NCBI GenBank assembly: GCA_030015575.1
Contig: CM057337.1
Coordinates: 296,012,044-296,076,043, forward strand
Length of the DNA: 64,000 nucleotides
Reading direction: 5' to 3'
Source: Agapanthus africanus
Taxonomy: Eukaryota; Streptophyta; Magnoliopsida; Asparagales; Amaryllidaceae
Position numbers and translations under genes: made by a program. Of the stretch, positions 29,645 to 42,220 are shown in pieces. The first letter of the stretch is position 1, and each line of letters starts with the position of its first letter. Below the pieces are notes generated by a model, which did not search any database, was not told the DNA's origin, and was given only the letters and a program-made list of their open reading frames with translations.

Positions 29645-32600
29645 ATGTCAGGCCATAATCAAGATAATAATATGGATGTATTGACTGAACCCGCTTATTA
29701 TACTGAGCTGGGAAACGTTGGACCCGTTCTTTCTTATAAGAGTTATAAGACTAAACAGGAAACAGGAGAATATCTAGATTCTCAAGCTGCCCAAAAGAAT
29801 ATGCATGCTGATGCATCTTCTTCGGGTGTGCTAGTTATTGAGAACTGTTTCTCAGTTCACCCTACGTCCTGGGTATTAGATACCGGATCAGTATCCCACA
29901 TATGTAAATTGTTACATAGGCAACGAAAAGGTAGAGAACTGGGAAAGGGTGATCATTCCGTTCAAGTAGGAAACGGTGCAAGTATTGCAGCCAAAGCAGT
30001 TGGCGAATATCACCTAGTATTGCCAAGTCGTAATACACTGATTCTAAATGAGTGCTATTATATACCGAACATGATGTGCAACATTATATCAGTTTCTTTA
30101 TTAAGTAAAGAAGGATATAATTTTGTAGTAAAGGATAATGTTATGAACATATTCCTAGATTAAAAGTTGATTGCATCAGGCTCATTATATAATGGCATAT
30201 TCATTCTAAATCAGAATACAGTTCTTAATATACAAAACACACACAAGAGGAAAAGTTCAGAAATGAACGAATCCTTCTTGTGGCATTGTAGACTTGGTCA
30301 TATCAATGCGACACGACTGGCTAAGTTGCATAAGGATGGATATTTGAATTCATTTGAATTATCATCTTATGATACTTTTCATTCATGTCTCAAAGGAAAA
30401 ATGACCAAAGCTCTGTTTAGTGGATACGGAGAAAGAGTTACTGAACTCTTAGGACTGATACATAGTGATGTATGCGGTCCCATGTCTACGCATGCCAGGA
30501 ACGGTTCTTCCTACTTCATTACATTCACTGACGATCTCTCTAGATTCGTAGATGTGTTCCTGATGAAACACAAGTCTGAATCTTTTGAGAAATTCATAGA
30601 ATATAAGAACGAAGTAGAAAAACAAATGGGCAAAAGTATTAAGATCCTTCGATCTGATCGAGGAGGAGAATACTTAAGCAATGAGTTCTTAGATTATCCA
30701 AAAGAGAATGGGATTCTCTCTCAGCTTACTCCTCCTTTTACACCACAGCACAACGGTGTATCGGAGCGGAGGAATCGCACCCTATTAGATATGGTGCGCT
30801 CTATGATGAGTACAGCTGAGTTACCTATTTCCTTCTTCGGGTATGCACTTGAGACAGCATCATACCTATTGAATCAAGTTCCAACTAAATCTGTACCTAC
30901 CACACCAAATGAGATATGGAGTGGGAAGAGACCATGTCTTAAACGAGTTAAGATATAGGGTTGTTTGGCCTATGTCAAAAGGCAAAATCCAGACAAACTC
31001 GAGGCACGGTCAGTTCTATGTAAGTTTGTGGGATATCCTAAACATTCAAATGGATATTTTTTCTACCACAGCGAACAACAAAAGGTGTTTATTGCTCAAC
31101 ATGCCATATTTTTAGAAAAGGAATTTCTTGCAAAAGATATTAGTGGCTCTGAGGTAGAACTGGAAGAAGTTCCAGCAACACAAACTGCAACTGAAGATTT
31201 AGTGGAACCAGAGGATTCAGTAGTACCCGACGAACTCTAGCCTCTCCGCCGATCTAGCAGGGTTTCTCATCCACCTGAGAGATACTACGGTTTTCTCATC
31301 CACCTGAGAGATACTACGGTTTTCTCATTGATGGTGGAAGCGAGGATTGCATCATGGAAGATGATGACCCGACTAGTTTCGAGCAGGCCATCACAAGTGG
31401 TGACTCTGTGAAATGGCTGGATGCAATGTGATCTGAGATGGAATCCATGTACACCAACAAAATATGGACTTTGGAAAATGCTCCTGAAGGGGTAAAACCC
31501 ATTGGGAGAAAGTGGATCTTTAAAAAGAAATTTGGTGTAGATGGAAAAGTTGAGACTTTCAAAGCTAGACTTGTAGCAAAAGGTTTTCGTCAACGACCAG
31601 GTGTGGATTATGATGAAACTTTTTCTCCAGTGGCTATGCTTAAGTCCATCCGGATCTTACTTGCCATTGCTGCATACTATGACTACGAAATCTGGCAAAT
31701 GGATGTTAAGACCGTCTTTCTAAACGGTGATTTAGAAGAGTGCGTGTACATGACTCAGCCAGAGGGCTTCGTAAATAGTGGGAGCAGCGGAAAGGTGTGC
31801 AAGCTGTTTAAATCCATTTATGGGTTGAAGCATGCATCGCGGAGTTGGAACATCTGTTTTGATGTTGTAGTCAAAGAGTTTGACTTCATCAAAAATATAG
31901 ATGAACCTTGTATCTATAAAAAGGTAGCAGAGAGTAAGGTTGTCTTCCTCGTATTGTACGTGGATGACATACTCTTGATAAGAAATGATATTCCTATGCT
32001 GCAATCAGTCAAGCTCTTCTTATCATAAAGATTCTCAATGAAAGATCTAGGTGATGCCTCCTGCATATTAGGAATCATGATCTATAGAGATAGATCTAAA
32101 TGGATACTGGGATTGTCCCAATCCAGGTACATTGATACCATACTAAAGAGATTTAGTATGGAAGAATCCAAGCCTGGGAACCAACCCACGATCTCTGGAC
32201 TCACTCTCTCCAAAGAGATGTCTCCTAAGACTGATTTGGAGAGAGCTCGCATGCAAGGGATACCCTATGCTTCGGCAGTAGGCTCTATCATGTATGCGAT
32301 GCTATGTACCAGACCCGATGTAGCATACTCACTAAGTGTAGTGAGTCAGTATCAAGCAGATCTTGGAGAGAGTCACTGGACAGCTGTGAAGAACATTCTC
32401 AAGTACTTACGAAGGACTAAGGAGATGTTCTTGGTGTATGGTAACGGATAACTCCAGGTGGAGTCCTTTACCGATTCCAGCTTCCAGAGTGATAAGGATG
32501 ACTCTAAGTCGCACTTGGGATTTGTCTTTACCCTAAATGGAGGGGCGGTATGTTGGAAGAGTTCCAAACAGGATACTATTGCAGTCTCGACGATGGAGGC

Positions 32601-32943
32601 TGAATACATCGCTGCCAACGATGTTGCCAAAGAGGCTGTCTGGATAAAGAAGTTCATTAGTGAACTTGGTGTGGTTCCATCCATTGAGCATCCAATACCT
32701 CTGTATTGCGATAACAATGGAGCTGTGGGTTTGGCCAAGGAACCCAGGTCTCATCAAAAGTCCAGACATATTCTTAGGCGGTATCACCTGATCAGGGAGA
32801 TAGTTGATCGCCGGGAGATCGAGGTCAGGAGAGTAGATACGAAGGACAACACTGCGGATCCATTCACGAAGGCTATTCCCCAGATACAGTTTGAGAGATT
32901 ATTCGGGATGCTAGGTATGAGATACTACAGCAGCTGGCCTTAG
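29645..32943 (+). pseudogene. E3 copia pol, disrupted
   Basis: The likely start is ATG 29645 in a good context (ACCATG). Domains run in the usual order: protease LDTGSVSHIC; zinc module WHCRLGH; integrase HSDVCGP/RSDRGGEY/GVSERR; RT with YVDD; RNase H with TDSSF, MEAEY and YCDNN. In-frame stops end segments at 30163, 30958 and 31240. The 29-bp tandem duplication near 31270-31327 shifts the frame, and later stops fall at 32028 and 32451, plus a TGA at about 31429-31431. The catalytic motifs read well between breaks, so inactivation is fairly recent. It cannot make one polyprotein. Confidence 0.92.
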
Positions 32944-32945
32944 TG

Positions 32946-32957
32946 CAAGTGGGAGAT
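32946..32957 (+). other. E3 polypurine tract
   Basis: CAAGTGGGAGAT before TGTTAG. Confidence 0.85.
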
Positions 32958-35155
32958 TGTTAGTTATGTATATGCCCTAGAGGCCATTGTTGTACATATG
33001 ATGTATATTATAATGGATGCTTGGATATATATAGAGAGGACTTTCTTGCTCGTCATGATAGTATGCTATTTGGTTTCACTTTATCTTAACATGTTGACTT
33101 GTATTGGTTTACTGTTTTTCTCTCACATGTTGATAAAGCCCTTAGGATCTGTACTCGACTACTGGGACTATGATGAGATCATACTAGTGGGGCCATGGTA
33201 GTCGATGAGTACATCCTATAACAGTTCCTTGTCGAGGGTATATCGAGACAGGGCATCGATACACCAGAGTAGACTAGCGTATACGTATCTTGACCCATAT
33301 GATGGGCGATGGATGTTCCCATATCCATCAGTGTTTGACATCAGAGATGGTGTACGGGTGCTCAGTGGAGACTGGGTATACTGGACGGACTCACCGAGAA
33401 CTCCCAGATGATATTATACCTCACGTCAGATGGCAGTTCTCCGGTGACACTGGTACAGGTTAGTCTGTAGACCCGAGATCGTCATAGAGTCTTGTGTGAT
33501 TCCTACCGTGCTTTGATTTCCACCTTACCACGTCCAAGAGGGCATGCAAAATGGTGGCTTTTGGGTACAGTCCCGAATCACATGGAGTCAATGAGGGATA
33601 GGAGGGGATTCGTCTCTCCCGGTATAGGGAGTTGATGTTGTGCTGTGTTCGATTGGCTATAACTGGAAGTCCCTGGCCAGGGCTGATATAGAGATTTACT
33701 GGTAAGTGTTACCAGTAGTTTCTCGACCCGTTATGAGCCACTCATCGACACGACTTATCGGTTACTGGGGTCTGACGTATACCACCCTAAGACTTGCTAT
33801 GCGACATATCAGACGAACAGACCGGACTGTACGGGAGTGTTACTGATTGGATTCACAGGAGAACGCACAGGCTAGCTTGTTGATCTTCTGATCGCTCAAT
33901 ACCTGGGTGGCTGTTACGTTTAGCTGACTGCTTGCAGCTTGTGGGTGTTTGATATGATCATCACCTGCTACCGGCGTATTGACGATTCTTTAGAGTCCTA
34001 CACAGTGGTTTCTTGGCTCAGGCAAAATGGAGTAGAGGCACATATGTGATATGTGCAGGACCGAGGATAATCAGATATGAGATACCGTTTTATATTCTCG
34101 TGATATTTAGATATGAACCGGGTCATCGGATCATGTGTTGATTCGATGAATCGGTACATGATATATTTGTCGGTTATATTCGATATAGCCGGATTGTCGG
34201 ATCAAGTGTTGATTCAATGATTTAATGTAAAATAATATATATGATATATTGTATTACATTATCTAATATTGGCTCACTTTATTATTTCATTTTCTCACCG
34301 GATAATACATCGATATATATGCGATATATGTTAATTGTATTATTTTCTTTTGTTGCAAATATATAATATATATGTGATATATATTATTGTGACATGATAT
34401 GATTAATAATGAAACATGCTTAGTGATGATTAAATGAGGTTAGGGTTTGATTAGGGTTAGTTGCTTCATGCACCTTCTAGAAGTTATTCTTTTGTCATGA
34501 AGAAGATATTATGATAGATATTTTCTTATGACTCATATCTTAACCCAACCAAACCCTAGCCTTGGTTAACTCTCTACAAGGGTTATCCTAGTCATCAATA
34601 ACCATGGTTGCATTATTATTGATATACTATTTTCATTATTCATGACAAAAGGAATTATCTCATTATTCATCTTCTTCTTCTCTCTTTAGCTTGAGAAAGC
34701 TTACTAGAAATTCCTTTTGTGATGATTTCATGTGAGATTATGATATAAAAAGAAAGCATAAATACTACTCCATCATTCTCATCTAATCTAGCCCATTAGA
34801 TTAGGGTGTTCACCTCATTAGAGTGAGAGAGCTTGGGTTATAGCAACTTTGACGTAGATCATCGGAGAAACGGAACACTACAAGCTAGAATGGATCGTTC
34901 GAGTCGTGGAGCCTCTCTTGAGTCCGGGAGATCGTGGATCGCAGCGAAGGGACTTCTACGCGGAGCTTATGAAGCGAAGGAGCGGACTACAAAGGTTGTA
35001 ATCCCTCACTTTTAGTTGTAAAGATGTTTACTTGCATGCTTAACCCTAATAATCCAGCAAAGATCCCGGCTTTGGGTTGTTCGGCACGTCTAAAATTTTA
35101 TCCGGGCATGTTTGATGTCTTATGAACCTTCACAAGAGTGCCTAGAAACCTTACA
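32958..35155 (+). repeat. E3 3' LTR (2198 bp)
   Basis: TGTTAGTTAT to CCTTACA, followed by the ACACT duplication. It matches 24763-26975. Confidence 0.95.
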
Positions 35156-35160
35156 ACACT
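35156..35160. repeat. E3 target-site duplication ACACT (right)
   Basis: Identical to 24758-24762; E4 LTR sequence resumes right after it. Confidence 0.92.
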
Positions 35161-36436
35161 AATTTATTAAATCAACACTTGACAATAATCCGGCTATATC
35201 ACATATAACCGACTAACACAAAATGTACCAACTTATCGAATCAACATTTGATTCGATAACCCGGCTATATCACATATAACCGGCCGATACAAAAGTTGTG
35301 AGAATAGAATACGGTATCACATACATGCATTATTCTCGGTCCAGCACATATCACATATGCGCTCCTATTTCGTTTTGCCTGAGCCAGTAAAACCTCTATG
35401 TAGGACTCTAAAGACTCGTCAATACGTCTGCAGTAGGTGATGATCATATCAAGCACCCACAAGCCGTCAGCGGTACTAGCTGGAAGTAACGGCTACCCGG
35501 GTATTGAGCGATCAGAAGATGAGAAAGCAAGCCCACTCCAACTCCTGCCAAAGCCAGACAGTGACAGTACCGTACAGTCCGGTCTCCTCGTCTGATATGT
35601 CGCATATCAAGTCTAGGGGTGGTAAACGTCAGACCCCAATAACCGATAAGTCATGCCGATATGAGGCTCATAACGGGTCGAGAAACTACTGGTAACACTT
35701 ACCAGTAAATCTCTAAACCAGCCCTGGCCAGGGACTTCCCTGTTATGGCCAATCGAGCACAGCGCAACATCAACCCCCAATACCGGGAGAGACGAAACCC
35801 CTCCTATCGCTCATTGCCTCCATGTGACTCAGGATTGTACCCAAAAACTACCATTTTGCATGCCCTCTTAGACGTGGTAAAGTGGAATCAAAGCACAGTG
35901 GGAATCACACAAGACTCTATGACGATCTCGGGTCTACAGAATAACCTGTACCAGTGTCACCAGAGAACTGCCATCTGACGTGAGGTATAATACCATCTAG
36001 GAGTTCTCGGCATGTCCGTCCAGTGTACCCAGTCTCCACTGAGCATCCGTATATCATCTCTGATGTCAAACACCAATGGATATGGGATCACGCATCGCCC
36101 ATCTAAATGGGTCGAGAAGCAACACGCTAGTCTACTCTAGTATATCGATGCCCCATCTCGATACACCCACGGCTAGGGACCTTAAAGGATGTATTTATGG
36201 ACTACCATGTCCCTACAAGTATGATCCGCATCATAGTCCAGCTAGTCAAGTACACATCCTAAGGTCTTTACCAATATATAATAGAGAGACAATCAGTGTA
36301 CACGTTAAGGTAAAGAGTAACCGGATAGCATACTATCTTGTCGGGCAAGAAAGTCCTCCCTATATATGTCCAAGCATCCACTACAATATACATCTCATGT
36401 ACAGTAATGGCCGCTAGGGCATACATATAACTAAAA
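35161..36436 (-). repeat. E4 3' LTR, remaining part
   Basis: It continues 24762 after removal of E3. The LTR start is damaged (TTTTAG in place of TGTTAG on the minus strand), followed by the reversed polypurine tract at 36437-36450. Confidence 0.87.
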
Positions 36437-36451
36437 ATATCCCACTTGCAC

Positions 36452-39371
36452 TAGGACCATCTGATAACAGTGGTTGTAGTATCTCATACTCAAACATCCC
36501 ATAAAAGTCTCTCTCTGGGAAAAGGCCTTTGTGAGTGGATCCGCCGTGTTGTCCTCTGAGTCTACTCTCCTAACCTCCATCCCCTGGAGATTAACTATCT
36601 TCATGATCAGGTGATACTGCCTTAGAATATGTCTGGATCACTGATGGGATGGGTGTTCCTAGGCATAAGCCATAACCCTATTGTCACACAATGGTAGGAA
36701 CGAAGTTCATCTCATGAACTAATATACACCCAGACTTCCTCTTTAGTAGCATCTTTGGTAGCGATGTATCCATCCTTTAACGTCTAGTATGCCACGGTAT
36801 CTATCTTGGTACTCTTCCAACATACCGTCCCTTTACTGAGGGTAAAGACAATGCCTGTGACTGACATTCAGTCGACCTTACCGCCCTGGAAGCTATCCTG
36901 TGATTCTCCCCAGGAACGATTGATACCATCTCACTACACCTAAGTGAGAATCCTAACATCCACTTAGATCTATCTCATAGATCCGAAACCCAGGATTTAG
37001 GAGGTATCACCTTGATCTTATATGGAGAATCCTTGTGATAAGAGGAGATTGACCGAGCATAGCATAGGAAACTCCTTTCCTATCAAGAGTATGTCAACTA
37101 CGTACAATACGAGGGTGACCGCCTTACTATCTACTTCCTTTTGTATATACGAGGTTCATCTACCATTTTGATGAAGTTAAACTCTTTGACTACTACATCA
37201 AAACAGATGTTCCAACTCCGCGATGCCTGCTTCATCCCATAAAGCAACTTGCATACGTTTCCGCTGCTCCCACTGTCCACGAAGCCCTCTGGCTATGTCC
37301 TTATAGACGCTCTCTTCTAAATCACTATTTAGAACAGCAGTCATGACACCCAACCGCCAGATATCGTAGTCATGGTATGTAGCAGTGGCAAGTAGGATCC
37401 GGATGGACTTAAGCATAGGCCCCAAAAAAGGTTTCATCATTATCCAAACTTGGTTGATGACGAGAACCTTTTACAACAAGTCTTAGCTTTCAAAGTCTCA
37501 ACTTTCCATGTACACCAAGTAATCTTCTCAAGATATACTTGCTCTTAATGGGGATTTAACCCTTTAGATATAGCAACCAAAGTCCATACATCGTTGGTGT
37601 ACATAGATTCCATCTCAGATCGCTTAGCATCCAGCCATTCTTACAGAGTCCCCACTCTTGATAGCCTGCTCGAAACTAGTTGGGTCATCATCACATGATG
37701 CAATCCTCGCTCCCACTGTCATAGAGAAACCAAAGTATCACTCAGGTGGGTGAGGAACCTTACCAGATCGGTGGAGAGGCTGAGGTTCGTTGGGTGCTAT
37801 TGAATCCTCCGGTTCTACCAAATCATCAGCTGTAGTTTGTATAGCTGGAACTCCTTCCAGTTCTATCTCATGACCACTAATTTGTTTCCAAAATAAATTC
37901 CTTTCCTAAAAAGGTGCCATGCTGAGAAATAAAACACCTTTTGTTCCTCGGTGCGGTAGAAGATATTCCCTTGCAAATGCTTGGGATATCCAACAAACTT
38001 CCACAGAACTGACCTTGCCTCGAGCTTGTCCGTATTTTTCTTTTAGACATAGGCCGGACAACCCCAAATCTTAACTTAAGAGATAGGCACTTCCCATACC
38101 ATATCACATATGGAGTGGTAGGCACCTAATTTGGTTGGAACTCCATTCAATAGGAATGCAGCTTCACAAGTGCATAACCCTAAAAGGAAATAGGCAACTC
38201 AGTAATACTCATCATAGAGCGCACCAGATCTCATAGGGTGCAGTTGCTCCGCCCCGATACACCGTTGTGCTATGGTGTATACGGAGGAGTAATGCTGAGA
38301 GAGAATCTTATTCTTATTTAGAATAGTCCAGGAATTTCGTGCACAAGTATTCTCCTCCCTGATCACATCAATGGACATAATACTTATACCCATTTTGGTT
38401 CTCTACTTATGACTTATATTCATTGAGTTTCTCAAAAGCTTCAGGCTTATGTTTCAACAGGAACATATGTCCAAATCTTGAGAGATCATCAGTGAATATA
38501 ATGAAGTACAAAGAACCGGACCTGGCATGTGTGGACTGGGGACCTACATACATCATCATGTATCAAACCCAAGAGTTCGCTAACTCTTTCTCTGTTTCCA
38601 ATAAACGGAGCTATTGTCATCTTATCTTTGTGACATGACTGGAAAGTTTCACAAGATGTAAATTCAAACTGATTTAAATATGCATCTTAATGTAACTTAG
38701 CTAGTCGGGTCGCATTGAAATGACCTAGTCTACAATGCCACAAGAAGGATTCATTCATTTCTGAACTTTTCCTCTTGTGTGTGTTTTGTACGTTAAGAAC
38801 TGTGATTTGATTTAGAACGTATATGCATTTAGATAACGCGCCTGATCCGATCAACTCTTGACATAGGAAATGTTCAAAATATTATCCAACAATACAAAAT
38901 AATATCCTTCTTTACTAAATAATGATACTGATGTGATGTTGTATATCAGGTTCGGTATCTAATAACATTCGTTCAGAATCAATGTATTTGGTAATACAGG
39001 GTGATAACTGCCAATACCTTGGCTGCAACAACTGCACCGTTTTCAACTCTTGAAATTTTATCACCCGTTCTCAGTTCTCTACCTGTCTGCAGCCCATGTA
39101 ACAGATTACATCTGTGGGATCCTGATCCGGTATCTCATACCCAGGACATAGAGGATACTGAGAAACAGTTCTTGGTAATGAACACACCCGAAGAAGATGC
39201 ATCATCATGCACTTTCTTCGTTTGGGAGGCATGGGAATCCGGGTAATCCGCTATTTCCTGCTCGGTCTTATAACAATTATAAGTTGGAGCGGGATCAACG
39301 TTTCCCAGCACAGTATAACAAGTGGGTTCGGTCAATACATCCATATTATTATCTTGATTAAAGTGTGACAT
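36452..39371 (-). pseudogene. E4 copia pol remnant, minus strand
   Basis: It starts at ATG 39371 after a pyrimidine tract on the minus strand. The first 79 codons (39371-39135) read DNNMDVLTEPTCYTVLG.. up to the SMSW before the protease site. Beyond that, stops and small indels break the frame throughout; short clean pieces remain (38125-37877 integrase C-terminus, 37440-37198 RT AMLKS-like). The RNase H tail with the GCGGATCCACTCAC block is near 36535. It is much more decayed than E3, consistent with E4 being the older host of E3. Confidence 0.85.
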
Positions 39372-39434
39372 GGTCGCTACCTGGAGAGAGAGAGAAGAAA
39401 ACACTCTGCGTGCGCTCTTGCAAGATCAGATTGG

Positions 39435-39910
39435 ATTAGGGTAGTCGTGCGGCCTTGTTGACCTTGTCAAGGGTCGTGCGGATGGGTTTAATTCAATAAA
39501 GAAATGACGGGTTGAACTTGACTTGCGGTCTATGGTTTCTTAACCTTGTCAAGTTCATAAATCGTTTGGGGCAACATATTATCGGGAATTTCAAGTGTTG
39601 AAATTTGCAATGAGATTGCATACCTTCTATGAGATAGTTGGATCCCGATACCCACCGCGAGTAATTGTTACTCCTGGGAGAGTTTTACACAGGACAATTA
39701 GTCGATCAAGTAGGTGTCTAGAAATGTATAAACGGGGTAACGACTCTGGGAAAATAAGGTTTATTTTAATTAGGTCCGTGCGAAAGCACGGGGAACCTCC
39801 CTCAAAGTACCAACATTGGCCTAGCTGAAAGATTGGCAAAATTGTAGGGTGTAATTAATCTCTGCTAGTCTTTCCTTTTAGGGTTTGAAAGAATATTTGA
39901 TAAAAACAGT
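39435..39910 (+). other. Inverted leader segment inside E4
   Basis: It is plus-oriented in a minus-strand element. It covers hairpin 2, hairpin 3, the GNRA hairpin (39772-39798) and the sequence up to GATAAAAACAGT, i.e. the leader end just before pol. The left join to reversed pol sequence lies on a shared GATTGG (39429-39434), present at both parent sites. The segment is the element's own leader, flipped. Confidence 0.8.
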
Positions 39911-42174
39911 TTATTAACTTTAAACTAGAATCGTTAGCTAGAAATAAAATACGGAAACATAGTAAACCATTTACTATCTAAGTGAAAAAAGGTAATACAA
40001 CCTTTGTAGATCGGTCCTTCATTTCATAAGCTCCTTGTAGTAGTCCCTTCGCTGCGATCGTCGAACTCCCGGACTCTTGCATGGCTTCGCGTAGAGAAAT
40101 GAGCGATCTTGTTTGAAGTCTTCGAGGCCAAAGATGATCTACGTCGAGGGAATACTAGATCAAGCTTCTACTTCACTAACTAGAGAATTAGTGAAGCAAA
40201 CACCCTAAACTAAAGTGCTAGTCTAGTAGAGAATGATGAAATAGGAAGTGGGCTCAATTTAGAATTTCTTTTCTCACTTAATCAAAACCCTAGCAAGCTT
40301 TTTGAGCTTGAGGAAGAAGATGAACTAGAATGAGATGAGGATAAGGATGAAGTTTAGAGTTCCTTTTAACGGCATTTTTTTTAAATGGCATGGACGATAC
40401 CTCCCGAAACCTCGCTGCCGTCGAGAGGAACCCTTCAGTGGTATTAGAGCACAGCGCAACATCAACCCCCAATACAGATGAGAAATGAAATGATCAAGTG
40501 AGATTATCTAACCATAGGTGAGTGAGTATCATATACTAACTCATGTAGAGACATAACCATGGATAATTATAATGGTTAGGTTAATTAATATCCTAAGTAA
40601 AACAAAATGGGTGGACTTTGTCAAAGCACTCACAAGCTTTCTACAAGCTTCATGCATACAACAATTATCCACTAATTTTAGATTTACTTTGAATATTAAA
40701 ACCCTACAACTTTAATTAGAATGGTGTATGTCTCATACACCCATGTAGTGTGTACAACAACCATGATACAAAACTAAACAATGCACATTAATATATATCA
40801 CATATATATTACATGTACACTCTAGTGAGAAAAGAATACATAAGTGAGCCAATGTTAGTTAATGTAAATTAGTATATCAAATATACAATTATACACTAAA
40901 TTATTAAATCAACACTTGACTTAATAATCCGGCTATATCACAAATAACCGACTAACCCAAAATGTACCAACTTATCGAATCAACACTTGATTCGATAACA
41001 CGGCTATATCACATATAACCGGCCGATACAAAAGTCGCGAGAGTAGAATACAGTATCACATACACGCATTATTCTCGGTCCCGTACATATCACATATGCG
41101 CTCCTATTCGTTTTTCCTGAGCCGGTAAAACCTCCATTTAGGACTCTAAAGACTCGTCAATACGCCGGTAGTAGATGATGATCAGATCAAGCACCCACAA
41201 GCCGTCAGCGGTACTAGCTGGACGTAATGGCTACCCGGGTATTGAGCGATCAGAAGATCAGCAAGCAGACCCGCTCTAACTCCTGCAAAAGCCTGACAGT
41301 GACACTACCGTACAGTCCGGTCTCTTCGTCTGATATGTCGCATATCAAGTTTAGGGGTGGTAAACGTCAGACCCTAATAACCGATAAGTCATGCCGATAT
41401 GAGGCTCATAACGAGTCGAGAAACTACTGATAACACTTACCAGTAAATCTCTAAACAAGCCTTGGCCAGGGACTTCCTTATTATGGCTAATCGAGCACAG
41501 CGTAACATTAACCCCAATAACGGGGGAGACGAAACCCCTCCTATCGCTCATTGCCTCCATGTGACTCAGGACTGTACCCAAAAACCACCGTTTTGCATGC
41601 CCGCTTGGACGTGGTAAGGTAGAAATCAAAGCACAGTAGGAATTACACAAGACTCTATGGCGATCTCGGGTCTATAGACTAACCTGTACCAGTGTCACCA
41701 GAGAACTGCCATCTGACGTGAGGTATAATACCATCTGGGAGTTCTCGACGAGTCCGTCCAGTGTACCCAGTCTCTACTGAGCACCCGTATATCATCTCTG
41801 ACGTCAAACACCAATGGATATGGGATTATCCATCGCCCATCTAAATGGGTCGAGAAGCTATACGCTAGTCTACTCTGGTATATCGATGCCCCGTCTCGAT
41901 ACACCCACGACTAGGGACCTTAAAGGATGTACTTATAGACTACCATGTCCCTACTAGTATGATCCGCATCATAGTCCAGGTAGTCAAGTACACATCCAAA
42001 GGGCTCTACCAACATGTAACAGAGAGACAATCAGTGTACACGTTAAGGTAAAGAGTAACCAGATAGCATACTATCATGTCGAGCAAGAAAGTCCTCCCTA
42101 TATATGTCGAAGCATCCACTACAATATACATCTCATGTACAGTAATGGCCTCTAGGGCATGCATATAACTAACA
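39911..42174 (-). repeat. E4 5' LTR, missing its terminus and carrying a fold-back patch
   Basis: Reverse-complement matches of the 3' LTR start at about 39920 (AAACTAGAATCGTTAGCTA) and end at 42174 with the TGTTAG start (AACA on the plus strand). The last ~75 bp of the LTR are absent from the end but are found inverted inside it at 40353-40437. Confidence 0.83.
40353..40477 (+). repeat. Three-piece template-switch patch in E4 5' LTR
   Basis: 40353-40437 is the LTR end in opposite orientation (compare reversed 23848-23930), ending CCCTTCA. 40438-40450 is a primer-binding site with one change (GTGGTATTAGAGC). 40447-40475 is a minus-oriented LTR piece (AGCGCAACATCAACCCCC, as at 35760). The last two share GAGC at the join. 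The surrounding LTR is continuous in E4's other LTR at about 24335. Confidence 0.78.
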
Positions 42175-42179
42175 TTCTA
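42175..42179. repeat. E4 target-site duplication TTCTA (right)
   Basis: Matches 23843-23847. Confidence 0.88.
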
Positions 42180-42220
42180 CGTTTACGGGGGTGCTATACG
42201 CCATCAACCCAAGTTCCCCC
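42180..42220. other. 41-bp remnant of the pre-insertion sequence
   Basis: Continues the flank from 23842 once E4 is removed, then meets a truncated copia LTR. Contains CGGGGGTGCTATACGCC. Not recognised. Confidence 0.6.

Larger units (their letters stand above)
24763..35155 (+). mobile_element. E3: full-length copia element with disrupted pol
   Basis: This is the best-preserved overall layout: LTR 24763-26975, primer site 26976-26989, leader to 29644, pol 29645-32943, polypurine tract, LTR 32958-35155, with ACACT on both sides. It serves here as the reference for the family. It is inserted in the 3' LTR of E4, so it is younger than E4. The pol frame is broken by several stops and a 29-bp tandem duplication. 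Confidence 0.95.
23848..42174 (-). mobile_element. E4: minus-strand copia element, interrupted by E3 and internally rearranged
   Basis: The 3' LTR is in two parts (24762-23848 and 36436-35161) because E3 inserted into it. Next in its own sense direction come 5' LTR (42174-39911), a leader segment in the wrong orientation (39435-39910), a decayed pol (39371-36452), and the polypurine tract. Nearly the whole leader from the primer site to hairpin 2 is missing from its normal place, although a degenerate primer site occurs inside a patch in the 5' LTR. TTCTA duplications flank the complete structure. Confidence 0.85.
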
